From Candidatus Gastranaerophilales bacterium (GTDB lineage: Bacteria > Cyanobacteriota > Vampirovibrionia > Gastranaerophilales > Gastranaerophilaceae), in the NCBI GenBank assembly GCA_905234915.1, contig CAJOJP010000009.1, positions 1 to 33,961 on the forward strand: a DNA stretch of 33,961 nt, written 5' to 3'. Position 1 is the stretch's first letter. Every line of letters starts with the position of its first letter. Position numbers and translations under genes: made by a program. The notes beneath the pieces are model-generated. The model was not told the DNA's origin, did no database searches, and worked only from the letters and a program-made list of their open reading frames with translations. Shown here one piece after another: positions 16,139-25,620 of this stretch.

Positions 16139-18280
16139 ATGGAAAACATTACATCGGAAGGATTATGTGTCATAAAAAAAGACGGCACGAAAGAAAATTT
16201 TAATATTCAAAAGGTTGTAAATGCCGTAAAAAAGTCGGCAAGACGTGTTTTAACCGAGTTCTCACAAGAACAGCTTGATAAGTTATGCTCTATTGTAAAA
16301 ACAGAAGCCGAAAATATAGGTAAAAAAGAACTTTATATTCAGGATATGCATAATATTGTTGAACACGCACTTGAAGAAGTAAATCACAAGGTATGCGAAA
16401 GCTACAGAAATTATCGTAATTATAAACAAGACTTTGTCAGAATGCTTGATAAAGTTTATCAGGAAAGCCAAAAGATTATGTATATCGGGGATAAAGAAAA
16501 TTCCAACTCCGATTCTGCTCTTGTTTCAACTAAACGTTCTTTGATATTTAATCAGTTAAACAAAGAACTTTATAAAAAATTCTTTTTAACGGTTGAAGAT
16601 TTGCAGGCTATTCGTGACGGTTATATCTATATTCATGATATGAGTGCAAGACGTGATACGATGAATTGCTGTTTGTTTGATGTGGCAGAAGTACTTCGAA
16701 ACGGTTTTGAAATGGGCAATCTGTGGTATAATGAACCAAAATCGCTTGCAGTTGCATTTGATGTAATAGGTGATATAGTTATGGCAGCAGCAAGCCAGCA
16801 GTACGGAGGTTTTACCGTTCCCGAAGTCGATAAATTGCTCGCGCCTTATGCTGAAAAAACTTATGAAAAACAATATTCGAGATATATTTCAATAGGATTA
16901 AATTTTGAACAGGCAAGAAAAGAAGCTTTAAAAGATGTTCAGACTGACTATGATCAAGGATTTCAGGGCTGGGAATATAAATTTAATACCGTTGCTTCTT
17001 CAAGAGGCGATTATCCTTTTATAACAATTACACTGGGGTTAGGTACCGGTGAATTTGAAAAAATGGCATCAATCTCGGCTCTTAATACAAGGAAAAACGG
17101 ACAGGGCAAAAAAACTTGTAAAAAACCTGTTTTATTTCCTAAAATAGTATTTTTATATGATAAAAATCTTCACTCAAAAAATGGAGTGCTTGAAGACGTA
17201 TTTGAAGCAGGACTTGAATGCTCGCAGCGTTCAATGTATCCTGATTGGCTTTCTTTGACCGGAGAAGGCTATGTCGCAGATATGTATAAAAAATACGGCA
17301 GAGTAGTTTCTCCTATGGGCTGCAGAGCCTTCTTATCACCCTGGTACGAAAAAGGAGGAATGAAGCCTGCCGATGAAAACGATAAACCTGTTTTTGTAGG
17401 AAGATTTAATATCGGAGCAGTCAGCCTTCATCTGCCTATGATTTATGCAAAAGCTAAAAAAGAAAGTAAAGATTTTTACGAAGTGCTTGATTATTATCTG
17501 CAATTAATCAGAAAAATTCATATAAGAACTTATGATTATTTGGGTGAAATGAGAGCTTCAACAAATCCTCTTGCATATTGTGAAGGCGGTTTCTACGGCG
17601 GTCATCTGGGTTTTCACGATAAAATAAAACCTCTCTTGAAAGCTGCAACTGCATCTTTTGGAATAACAGCACTCAATGAACTTCAGGAAATTCATAACGG
17701 AAAATCTCTGGTTGAAGACGGGCAGTTTGCTATTGAAGTAATGGAATATATAAATAAACGCGTGACAGAATTTAAGGAAGAAGACGGAAATTTGTACGCT
17801 TTATACGGAACACCGGCAGAAAGCCTTTGCGGACTCCAAGTTACTCAATTCAGAGAAAAATACGGAATTGTTACTAATGTATCAGACAGAGGTTATGTTT
17901 CAAACAGTTTCCATTGCCACGTAACAGAAGACATAAGTCCTATTCAAAAACAAGATTTAGAAAAGCGTTTTTGGAATTTAATGAACGGCGGTAAAATTCA
18001 ATATGTTAAATATCCGATTTCATATAACAAAGAGGCAATAAGAACATTGATTGAACGAGCTATGGATATGGGCTTTTATGAAGGAGTAAATCTTTCTTTG
18101 TCATATTGTGATGATTGCGGTCACCAGGAATTAAATATGGATGTATGTCCGAAATGCGGAAGTAAAAATCTTACAAAAATAGACAGGATGAACGGTTATT
18201 TATCGTATTCCCGCGTTAAAGGCGATACAAGGCTGAATGCCGCTAAAATGGAAGAAATTAAAGACAGAGTAAGTATGTAG
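16139..18280 (+). CDS. nrdD: Anaerobic (class III) ribonucleoside-triphosphate reductase
   Basis: 713 aa from ATG 16139 with GGGG 7 nt upstream; the frame opens two codons earlier at a TTG. An N-terminal ATP-cone (residues ~8-95, 'CVIKKDGTKENFNIQKVVNA') gives allosteric control. 'DTMNCCLFD' and 'SPMGCRAFLS' (C395) carry the active-site cysteines. The Zn site is C657/C660/C670/C673 ('YCDDCGHQ', 'DVCPKCGS'). The glycyl radical residue is G686 in 'DRMNGYLSY'. It reduces ribonucleotides to deoxyribonucleotides under anoxia and needs NrdG, encoded 2 bp downstream. It implies an organism that replicates without oxygen. Confidence 0.96.
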   Translation: MENITSEGLCVIKKDGTKENFNIQKVVNAVKKSARRVLTEFSQEQLDKLCSIVKTEAENIGKKELYIQDMHNIVEHALEEVNHKVCESYRNYRNYKQDFVRMLDKVYQESQKIMYIGDKENSNSDSALVSTKRSLIFNQLNKELYKKFFLTVEDLQAIRDGYIYIHDMSARRDTMNCCLFDVAEVLRNGFEMGNLWYNEPKSLAVAFDVIGDIVMAAASQQYGGFTVPEVDKLLAPYAEKTYEKQYSRYISIGLNFEQARKEALKDVQTDYDQGFQGWEYKFNTVASSRGDYPFITITLGLGTGEFEKMASISALNTRKNGQGKKTCKKPVLFPKIVFLYDKNLHSKNGVLEDVFEAGLECSQRSMYPDWLSLTGEGYVADMYKKYGRVVSPMGCRAFLSPWYEKGGMKPADENDKPVFVGRFNIGAVSLHLPMIYAKAKKESKDFYEVLDYYLQLIRKIHIRTYDYLGEMRASTNPLAYCEGGFYGGHLGFHDKIKPLLKAATASFGITALNELQEIHNGKSLVEDGQFAIEVMEYINKRVTEFKEEDGNLYALYGTPAESLCGLQVTQFREKYGIVTNVSDRGYVSNSFHCHVTEDISPIQKQDLEKRFWNLMNGGKIQYVKYPISYNKEAIRTLIERAMDMGFYEGVNLSLSYCDDCGHQELNMDVCPKCGSKNLTKIDRMNGYLSYSRVKGDTRLNAAKMEEIKDRVSM

Positions 18281-18282
18281 CC

Positions 18283-18798
18283 ATGAATTATCATAATATT
18301 ACAAAAGATGACATGCTTAATGGCGATGGCTTAAGAGTTGTTTTATGGGTTGCAGGGTGCAATCATCAGTGTCAGGATTGCCAAAATCCCGTTACCTGGG
18401 ACTTGGCAGGAGGCTTAGAATTTGATGAAGCAGCTGAAAATGAGCTTTTTGAAGCTCTTAATAAGCCATATATTGCCGGAATAACTTTTTCTGGCGGAGA
18501 TCCTTTACATCCTTTTAACAGGGCAACAACTTTCCGTCTTATGCGAAAAGTTAAGGAATTATATCCTTCTAAAACGGTTTGGGTTTATACGGGATTTTTA
18601 TGGGAGGATTTTAAACAAAATCCTAAAATGAAGTATATAGATGTTCTTGTTGACGGAAGATTTGTAAAATCCTTAAAAGATGATAAGCTTTGCTGGGTTG
18701 GAAGTTCTAATCAGAGAATTATTGATGTTCAAAAAACTTTGCAAAAAGGTGAAGTTGTTTTGTATTACGATAATAATAAAAATGAGGGAATTTTATGA
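18283..18798 (+). CDS. nrdG: Anaerobic ribonucleotide reductase activating protein
   Basis: 171 aa radical SAM activase. The cluster motif CxxxCxxC is C26/C30/C33 ('[12 protein letters not shown]'), followed by '[10 protein letters not shown]' of the SAM-binding site. It generates the glycyl radical on NrdD. It follows nrdD after 2 bp and its last codons overlap leuC by 4 bp. Confidence 0.96.
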   Translation: MNYHNITKDDMLNGDGLRVVLWVAGCNHQCQDCQNPVTWDLAGGLEFDEAAENELFEALNKPYIAGITFSGGDPLHPFNRATTFRLMRKVKELYPSKTVWVYTGFLWEDFKQNPKMKYIDVLVDGRFVKSLKDDKLCWVGSSNQRIIDVQKTLQKGEVVLYYDNNKNEGIL

Positions 18799-20063
18799 CA
18801 AGACCTATGAATATTACGGAAAAGATTTTAGCTGAACACTCCGGACTTGATGAAGTACATGCAGGAGAGTTAATTACTGCAAAAGTCGATATAACGCTTG
18901 CTAATGATATAACAGGTCCTGTTGCCGTAAATGAGTTTAACAAAATTGGAGTTGAAAAAGTTTTTGATAAAAAAAGGGTTGTATTTGTAGGTGATCATTT
19001 TGTGCCTAATCGTGATATAAAATCAGCAGAGCAAATGAAACTGATACGTGAATTTTCTCATAAACACGATATAGAGCATTTTTTTGAAGTCGGCAGAATG
19101 GGTATTGAGCACGCATTATTGCCTGATAAAGGTATAGTTACGGCAGGTGATATTGTTATAGGAGCAGATTCTCATACCTGCACTTATGGAGCAATAGGCG
19201 CATTTTCAACCGGCATGGGTTCTACAGATATTGCCTGTGCAATGGCATCAGGTGATACCTGGCTTAAAGTACCTTCTGCTATTAAGGTTGAATTTAACGG
19301 TAAACTTAATAAATGGGTAACAGCAAAAGATTTAATTCTTTATTTAATAGGTCAAATCGGTGTGGATGGTGCATTATATAAAACACTGGAAATTGGAGGT
19401 TCCGCTATACGGGAAATGCCAATGGACGGAAGATTTACAATTTGCAATATGGCAATTGAAGCAGGAGCAAAAAACGGTATTATTGAACCTGATGAAAGAA
19501 CAAAAAAGTATCTTGAAAAAAGAAGTATAAGGACTCCTAAATTTTATTCAAGCGATAAAGATGCTCAGTATGAAAAAGTTATTACATACAATGTAGAAGA
19601 AATAGAGCCTGTTGTTGCATTTCCTCATTTACCGGAAAATACAAAACCTGTTTCTAAAGCAGGAAATATAAAAATTGATCAGGCTGTAATCGGAAGCTGT
19701 ACAAACGGGAGATTATCCGATATAAAAGCTGCTGCCGAAATTTTAAAAGGGAAAAAAGTACATAAAAATGTTCGTTTAATTGTTTTTCCGGCAACTCAAG
19801 AAATATATCTGGAAGCAATAAGGGCAGGATATATAGAAACAATTATAGAAGCAGGCGGAGCTGTATCAACTCCAACCTGCGGGCCATGTCTGGGGGGACA
19901 CTCGGGTATTCTTGCATCAGGAGAACGTGCAATTTCAACCACGAACAGGAATTTTGTCGGCAGAATGGGACATACCGAAAGTGAAGTGTATTTAGCATCA
20001 CCATATATTGCGGCAGCAAGTGCAATTGCGGGAAAAATAGCGTCGCCTGAGGATATTGCATAA
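18795..20063 (+). CDS. leuC: 3-isopropylmalate dehydratase large subunit (LeuC/homoaconitase-like)
   Basis: 422 aa, the length of the prokaryotic two-subunit form. [4Fe-4S] ligands are C302 ('[10 protein letters not shown]') and C362/C365 ('[13 protein letters not shown]'). Other aconitase-family blocks are 'GDHFVPNRD', '[15 protein letters not shown]' and '[15 protein letters not shown]'. It isomerises 2- and 3-isopropylmalate in leucine synthesis, although a homoaconitase-like substrate cannot be excluded. The ATGA overlap with nrdG shows co-translation with the reductase genes, an unusual partner. The small subunit leuD is not in this window: the next gene is convergent. Confidence 0.9.
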   Translation: MTRPMNITEKILAEHSGLDEVHAGELITAKVDITLANDITGPVAVNEFNKIGVEKVFDKKRVVFVGDHFVPNRDIKSAEQMKLIREFSHKHDIEHFFEVGRMGIEHALLPDKGIVTAGDIVIGADSHTCTYGAIGAFSTGMGSTDIACAMASGDTWLKVPSAIKVEFNGKLNKWVTAKDLILYLIGQIGVDGALYKTLEIGGSAIREMPMDGRFTICNMAIEAGAKNGIIEPDERTKKYLEKRSIRTPKFYSSDKDAQYEKVITYNVEEIEPVVAFPHLPENTKPVSKAGNIKIDQAVIGSCTNGRLSDIKAAAEILKGKKVHKNVRLIVFPATQEIYLEAIRAGYIETIIEAGGAVSTPTCGPCLGGHSGILASGERAISTTNRNFVGRMGHTESEVYLASPYIAAASAIAGKIASPEDIA

Positions 20064-20116
20064 AACGGCATATTATCATAAAAAATCAAAAGCAGATTTA
20101 AAACTGCAAAACAAAA

Positions 20117-21109
20117 TCAGATAAATAAAGATTTGACAAGTCCTTTAAAAAATCTTACATCAAAGGAAAAAATAATTTTCTTATAAAGCATAATTAAATT
20201 TGCTTTATTGATTTTTTCCCTAAAATAATCTTTATTGGCAGTAATAAATTTAAACATTTGCAGTCTTATTTTTTTATTATTTCTGAAATAATTATTTTGC
20301 GTACGTTCTTTTAGATATTTTTTATTGCCCATAACAGGGTTAGCGAGTGAAAAATTGGAACCATGACGCCTGTATGCATATAAAACCTTATAAATAACCG
20401 CACTGGAGCCTATAAGATGACAAAATGAAAATATAAACTTATCAGCAGTTATTTTTAAACTTCTTGTTTTATCCAGCAATAACAGCATATCACATACGGA
20501 TTTGCGCATCATTGCGGAAGTAGTAGGCCCCCAGTGCCATGTTGCAAAACTGTATTTATCATTATCCAGAATTTTAACGCTGCTTCCTTCTTTATCAAGA
20601 CCTTTTGCCTGCCTGTAATTTTCAAATTCCTTAAATGATTTGTTATCAATAGAAAACATTTCCTGTTTTTTATGCGGACTATCAATAGAACTTAATGTAT
20701 GTATTATATTATTTTCATCAATTTCTGCCTGACGGCAGGTAGTCATTGCAACAGAAGTTTTCATGTGTGTTTCAAGATGCATAGCGCAATATTCGGGAAA
20801 AAGAAGGTCATCTCCGTCTATTGCGCATACAAACTGACCCGTTGCATATTTTAAGCCGTTTAAAAAAGAGGATAACTGACCTTTGTTACTTTTATTCCGA
20901 ATAAATTTAAAACTTAATTCCGGATTTTTTTTGTGGAATTCCTCTATTTTTTTTGCAGTATCATCTTTTGAACAATCATCGACAACAATTATTTCAATAT
21001 TTTTATAGGTCTGACTTTTAATACTTTCAAGGCAGTCACATATAAATTTTGTAAAATTATGTGTCATTACTACAAAAGATACTTTGGGTAATTTTAATAA
21101 ATTTTCCAT
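20117..21109 (-). CDS. Family 2 glycosyltransferase
   Basis: 330 aa. GT-A fold: 'KVSFVVMTHNFTKFICDCLE' at the start, 'IEIIVVDDCSKDDTAKKI' for the nucleotide site, and 'VCAIDGDDLLFPEYC' carrying the DxD-type metal motif. No membrane helices, so probably peripheral at the inner face of the membrane. Acceptor and sugar cannot be deduced; surface polysaccharide is likely. It is convergent with leuC and lies 40 bp downstream of gltX on the same strand. Confidence 0.9.
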   Translation of the reverse strand: MENLLKLPKVSFVVMTHNFTKFICDCLESIKSQTYKNIEIIVVDDCSKDDTAKKIEEFHKKNPELSFKFIRNKSNKGQLSSFLNGLKYATGQFVCAIDGDDLLFPEYCAMHLETHMKTSVAMTTCRQAEIDENNIIHTLSSIDSPHKKQEMFSIDNKSFKEFENYRQAKGLDKEGSSVKILDNDKYSFATWHWGPTTSAMMRKSVCDMLLLLDKTRSLKITADKFIFSFCHLIGSSAVIYKVLYAYRRHGSNFSLANPVMGNKKYLKERTQNNYFRNNKKIRLQMFKFITANKDYFREKINKANLIMLYKKIIFSFDVRFFKGLVKSLFI

Positions 21110-21149
21110 ACTATTCTTTTTATCCCTTCATCCTGAGGGCAGAAAAATT

Positions 21150-22619
21150 TTAGGCGATAGCTTTTTCTATACGATATTTTACCTTATCTTTTCCTAAAAC
21201 TTCAAGTATAACTCCCATATCAGCACCTCTGGTTCTTCCTGTCAGTGCTGCACGTATTGTCCACATTGTAACTTTTGGTTTTATACCATAATTTTCTTTA
21301 AAATAAGTTCTAAAATCAGCCATCTGCTGATGGAGTTTTTCAGGAACATCAAAATCATAGGTTTCAAGCTGTGAAGCAAAATATTTCAATATATTTTGAG
21401 CCTGTTCGGTATCAATATTTTCTTCTTTTACGCCTTCATCATATTCTATATCCTTTCCGAAGAAATAAGAAGTATCGTGTTCAAGCTCTGATAATACAGT
21501 TATGGGTTCTCTGGTTGCCGCTATAACTTTTTCAAGCTGTTCCTCCGTCAATTCGGCAAGATTATGTTTTTTTATAAACGGTATTGCTAATTTTGTTAAT
21601 TCTTTTATATCCATTTTCTTTATATATTGACCGTTCATCCAATTAAGTTTATCATATTCAAAAATTGAATTAGAAGATGAAACTTCACCAATTCTAAAAT
21701 CTTGAGCAATTTCATCAAGAGTTTTAATTTCGGCACCATCAGAAGGCGACCAGCCTAAAAGCGCAACAAAGTTTAAAAGAGCTTCTGTTAAATAGCCTTT
21801 TTCAACAAACTCCGATACTGCCGTTGCTCCGTGTCTTTTAGAAAGCTTGCTTCTATCAGGTGCAAGTATCATGCCCAGATGACCAAATTTCGGTATATCA
21901 GCTCCTAAAGCTTCATAAATGAGAATTTGTTTAAATGTATTTGAAATATGGTCTTCGCCCCTGATAATATGTGAGATTTTCATAAGCATATCATCTATGA
22001 CAACAGCAAAATTATATGTAGGTGTTCCGTTTGATTTCATTATTACAAAGTCGCCTATAAGACTTGTATCCTGATGTAAATCACCTTTAACAAGGTCATC
22101 AAAATGAAGAATTGATGAATTATGAAAAGCCTGCTGTGCTTTGGAAACAGAAAAACGAACTGCGGGTTTTCTGCCTTCAGCGCGTAATTGTGCCTTTTGA
22201 CTTTCCGTTAAATTTTCGCACTTTTTAGAGTAAACATAAGCCTGTTTATTTTTTGAAGCTTCTTCTTTTTCTGCTTCAAGTTCTTCAGGTGTACAAAAAC
22301 ATTCATAAGCAAAACCTTTATCAAGTAAAATTTGAGCATATTTAGGATATATATCAAATCTTTCAGACTGAGTATATGGTCCAAAATCACCGCCGACATC
22401 AGGACCTTCATCCCATTTCAACCCCAATGCTTTTAAACTGTCAAAAATATTATCTATATATGCCTGACTTGTACGTTCAGCATCGGTATCTTCAATTCTC
22501 AGAATATATTTCCCGTTATTTTTTTTAGCGAAAAGATAATTAAATAATGCTGTTCTTGCTGTTCCGATATGCAGATTGCCACTTGGTGACGGGGCAATTC
22601 TAACCCTTACTTCATCCAT
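21150..22619 (-). CDS. gltX: Glutamyl-tRNA synthetase
   Basis: 489 aa from ATG 22619, chosen because GGAG lies 6 nt upstream; an in-frame ATG four codons earlier lacks this spacing. Class I signatures: HIGH as 'PSGNLHIGTARTALFN' (H17) and KMSKS as 'RSKLSKRHG' near residue 250. 'YILRIEDTD' and 'WDEGPDVGG' are also typical. It charges tRNA-Glu; discriminating or non-discriminating status cannot be read by eye. Length and motifs are normal. Confidence 0.95.
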   Translation of the reverse strand: MDEVRVRIAPSPSGNLHIGTARTALFNYLFAKKNNGKYILRIEDTDAERTSQAYIDNIFDSLKALGLKWDEGPDVGGDFGPYTQSERFDIYPKYAQILLDKGFAYECFCTPEELEAEKEEASKNKQAYVYSKKCENLTESQKAQLRAEGRKPAVRFSVSKAQQAFHNSSILHFDDLVKGDLHQDTSLIGDFVIMKSNGTPTYNFAVVIDDMLMKISHIIRGEDHISNTFKQILIYEALGADIPKFGHLGMILAPDRSKLSKRHGATAVSEFVEKGYLTEALLNFVALLGWSPSDGAEIKTLDEIAQDFRIGEVSSSNSIFEYDKLNWMNGQYIKKMDIKELTKLAIPFIKKHNLAELTEEQLEKVIAATREPITVLSELEHDTSYFFGKDIEYDEGVKEENIDTEQAQNILKYFASQLETYDFDVPEKLHQQMADFRTYFKENYGIKPKVTMWTIRAALTGRTRGADMGVILEVLGKDKVKYRIEKAIA

Positions 22620-22726
22620 TTTTATCTCCATTTCATATAATTTATAAGCTAATTGTATAACAAAAACATAAAATAGAAACCATTCACAAAATTTTGCATA
22701 TTATTGCAAAATTCCGTTCGGGAGCA

Positions 22727-22770
22727 AAATATACTTCCTGATGTATATATTAACTTTAATAGTCTAATAT
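22727..22770 (+). repeat. Dispersed repeat A, copy 1 (44 bp)
   Basis: AAATATACTTCCTGATGTAT followed by ATATTAACTTTAATAGTCTAATAT (written in parts) recurs at 26969-27010 in the same orientation, with only a 2-bp AT difference. The first half contains the hairpin ATATAC/GTATAT. The two copies bracket the yhaN-yhaO operon. Confidence 0.85.
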
Positions 22771-22800
22771 AACGTCCTGTAATAACCAGACTATTTGAAA
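22766..22800 (+). repeat. Diverged MITE-type terminal repeat
   Basis: TAATATAACGTCCTGTAATA then ACCAGACTATTTG resembles the left end of the element at 29463 (TAGTATAACGTTCTGTAATT then AACTGGACTTTTT), roughly three quarters of positions matching by eye. The rest of an element is not recognisable here, so this is a relic or solo end. Confidence 0.5.
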
Positions 22801-22902
22801 CAATAAAAATATATAAATACAATTTTAAAATAACTTCGTCTATGGTCTTTCAATTCATATATTTTTATTTTATTTATTTACGGTTTAATGAAAAAATAGT
22901 TA

Positions 22903-25620
22903 TTAAAGATTTATTATATTTACTTTTAAATCATTTTCTTCTGTTAATTCTTCAAAATATTGCTTCATTATTCCGCTGTGGCAGGTAAAAAATAACACTT
23001 GATTTGTTTTTGCAAATTCTATAAGGCATTTTATGCTCTGACGAGTTCTTATTGCGTCAAAATTCACAAAAGCATCATCTATAATGAGCGGTAAATCTGT
23101 CTTTCCGTTAGGTTGTAATGTCAGTTTATCTTTTGTATAGTTTGAAGCATATCCCAGTCTTAATGATAAATATACCTGTTCTTTTGTACCGCGTGATAAT
23201 TCACTCCATTTTTTTGTTGTACTTCTGTCTGCACTTTGTATTTCTTCCAAATCTAAATTTATTATTGAATATTTTCCGTCCGTTAAAATTTCAAGATACT
23301 TCTGTGCATTTTTTAAATCAGGTTGAATTTTATCAAATCTGTTTTGTGCTGTTTGTATAACTTGCAATATCATTTTATTTTTTGCAAGTGTAAAAATTTT
23401 TTTTCTGTATTCTTCTAATAAAATTTCTTTTTTTATTTTTAAATCGTTTAAACCTTCAAAACTTTCTATTTGTCTTTTATTAAATTCAGCTTCTTTTTTT
23501 TGATTTAATTTTTCCTGTTTTAAATTTATAAGTTCTTCTTTAGTTATAATTTTATTTTCAAATTCAGAATAATTTATTTTTTTATTTTCTAAGATTTTTA
23601 TTTGATTGTTAATATTATCGATTTGAACATTTAAAACATCGATATTATTTTTTAGATTTAAATTTGTTTCGTTATAAGCCTTTAACCGCCGGAGATTTTC
23701 GGTATGATTTTCGCTTATATTGAAGGTTAGTCCGATTTCTTTAATAAAAATATTAAATTTATCAATAATTTTAATATTTTCGTTTTGTAGTTCAACAGAT
23801 TCTTTTATCAATAAATTTTTTGCTGCAATATTTTCTTTTAGTTTATTTATGGCGTCAACTGCCTTTATATAAATATCTAACGGGATTTCAATGTTATTCT
23901 CAATTGATTTTATTAAAGAATTTGCTCCTTCTTCTAAATTTTTTAGTTCTGTTTGAATTTGCAATATTTTATTTTTTGCAGCTTCAAGTTTATCTTCATT
24001 ATATGTAATTTCTGCTGAATTTTTTGATAATGTTTCTTTAACTCTGGTTAAATTTTGAATTTTATTTTGCAATTCTGTTTTTATATTTTCTATTTTTAAC
24101 AAAAAATATGAATTTTCGCTGTTTTCAATTTCTTTATAGTAATTTTGTAAATTTTCTTTTAATTGTATTATTATATTTTCTATTGAAGCTTTTGTCTGTT
24201 GTATTTCCAATTTAACAGAAGATTTACTTTTCAAAACAAATAAAAAAACTATCCCCGAGAAAATAAATAATGCCGTTAAGACTGCAAAAATACCTGCCAT
24301 TGCAGCATTATTATAAAAACATAAATATGCAACTATACATATCATTGCAAATAAAATAAAAAATAAAATAAACAAATTTCTGTAAGTATAATAGGATTGC
24401 AGATTTGTTTTTTTTGATTTTTCGATATCGTTTATTTTTGCCTGTAAATAATTTATTTTGGTTAAATTTTCGCTAATAAAGTCATAAAGCTCTTTTAAGT
24501 TGTCAATTTCGTTTTCTTGTTTTATATCCTGCGGAAACGGCAAAATTTCATGTTTTAATTTAAGTATATTTTCTTCTATATTTTCTTTATTTTGTTTTGC
24601 AGCTATATATTCTTTTTCAAGCTGATTTTTTTTCTCTGAAATAGTTTTTAACTGTCTTAATATACTGTAATCCACAGTAAAATTTTCAATATCTTTTTGT
24701 TCCGGATACAGTGCAAATTCACTTCTTAAATGGTTTAAGTCCGAATATATTTTTGAATTTAACTGTTCTGTTTTGGCTGAATTTTTTTGCAGGATTTCAT
24801 TATTAGCTTCTGTTCTTCCGGCTTCCTGTATTATAAGTGTATATTTTTCCTGATTATTAAAAAGCTTTTCATTAAATTTTATATATATAATATTTTTTTG
24901 TTCTGTAGTATCATTCAATTTTACAGTTAAATCATCAAGTTTTTCTTTAAGACTTATATATTCTTCCTGCTTATAAATTATTTCAAGTTCTTCGTTAATT
25001 TTATTCAATTCTTGAATAGTATTATTATATTTTGCTTCAAGATAAGAAAGTTCCTGAATTTTAGTATTTACTTTATTTATTTCATCTAAAATGCCTGCTG
25101 TTTCTTTTGTTAATCTGTTATTATCACCTAAAATTTTCTTAGACTCAAGCTTTATTTTATCAATAAGCAGAGATAATTTTTCGCCGGAAGGGTCTTTTAT
25201 TGTATTTACAAGCAGCTGAGTATCTTTATTTTGAATATTCATAAGGTCATCTAAATCAATGGTAAAGCCTTGTTCAAAATATTTCTTATTAATTGTATCT
25301 TCTATAAAATTATAGCTTACAGGATTGTTATCTTCGTCAAAAACCTTGCAGCGCAAATCAGCGGAACGATTATCGCAAATATCGGTTCTATAGTGTTTTT
25401 CACCTGTTTCACCGGTTATTTTAAAATATATTTTACCGTTATCTACACCTTTTACTTTAAAAAAACCCCGGCGGATAAATTGTAATAAAGCACTTTTTCC
25501 TGCTTCATTATTGCCGCAGATAAGATTTATTCCCTCTGTAAATTTTCTCATTATACCTGTTGGAATATCTTTATTACTTTTTTCTATTATTATATTTTCA
25601 ATTAAAAGCTTATTGCTCAT
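22903..25620 (-). CDS. yhaN: YhaN-like SMC/Rad50-type ATPase with membrane-spanning middle
   Basis: 905 aa. Walker A 'CGNNEAGKSALLQ' (G36-S43) is at the N-terminus. The C-terminus has the ABC signature 'WSELSRGTKEQVYLSLRLG' (from ~805) and Walker B 'LPLIIDDAFVNFD' (~844-852), the layout of Rad50/SbcC. Two long coiled-coil arms lie between. Where SbcC has a CxxC zinc hook, this protein has two hydrophobic membrane helices at ~410-462. That is the hallmark of the YhaN (SbcE) branch, tying a DNA-end or repair ATPase to the membrane. It overlaps yhaO by 11 bp. Motifs all look intact. Confidence 0.85.
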   Translation of the reverse strand: MSNKLLIENIIIEKSNKDIPTGIMRKFTEGINLICGNNEAGKSALLQFIRRGFFKVKGVDNGKIYFKITGETGEKHYRTDICDNRSADLRCKVFDEDNNPVSYNFIEDTINKKYFEQGFTIDLDDLMNIQNKDTQLLVNTIKDPSGEKLSLLIDKIKLESKKILGDNNRLTKETAGILDEINKVNTKIQELSYLEAKYNNTIQELNKINEELEIIYKQEEYISLKEKLDDLTVKLNDTTEQKNIIYIKFNEKLFNNQEKYTLIIQEAGRTEANNEILQKNSAKTEQLNSKIYSDLNHLRSEFALYPEQKDIENFTVDYSILRQLKTISEKKNQLEKEYIAAKQNKENIEENILKLKHEILPFPQDIKQENEIDNLKELYDFISENLTKINYLQAKINDIEKSKKTNLQSYYTYRNLFILFFILFAMICIVAYLCFYNNAAMAGIFAVLTALFIFSGIVFLFVLKSKSSVKLEIQQTKASIENIIIQLKENLQNYYKEIENSENSYFLLKIENIKTELQNKIQNLTRVKETLSKNSAEITYNEDKLEAAKNKILQIQTELKNLEEGANSLIKSIENNIEIPLDIYIKAVDAINKLKENIAAKNLLIKESVELQNENIKIIDKFNIFIKEIGLTFNISENHTENLRRLKAYNETNLNLKNNIDVLNVQIDNINNQIKILENKKINYSEFENKIITKEELINLKQEKLNQKKEAEFNKRQIESFEGLNDLKIKKEILLEEYRKKIFTLAKNKMILQVIQTAQNRFDKIQPDLKNAQKYLEILTDGKYSIINLDLEEIQSADRSTTKKWSELSRGTKEQVYLSLRLGYASNYTKDKLTLQPNGKTDLPLIIDDAFVNFDAIRTRQSIKCLIEFAKTNQVLFFTCHSGIMKQYFEELTEENDLKVNIINL

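Larger units (their letters stand above)
22620..22902. other. Repeat-rich intergenic region
   Basis: 283 bp without a gene. It contains an 8-bp inverted repeat ATTTTGCA/TGCAAAAT (22691-22698 with 22705-22712), the dispersed repeat at 22727-22770, and a worn copy of the MITE-type terminal repeat (~22766-22800). A second hairpin, AATAGTCT/AGACTATT (22758-22765 with 22788-22795), bridges the last two. It is not coding on either strand. Confidence 0.6.

Noticed and set aside
20064-20116. Terminator between leuC and the glycosyltransferase
   Set aside because: Only a 4-bp stem (GCAG/CTGC) with a long loop; too weak to list.
22903-25620. Zinc-hook SbcC/Rad50
   Set aside because: No CxxC at the coiled-coil apex; two membrane helices occupy that position, which fits YhaN instead.
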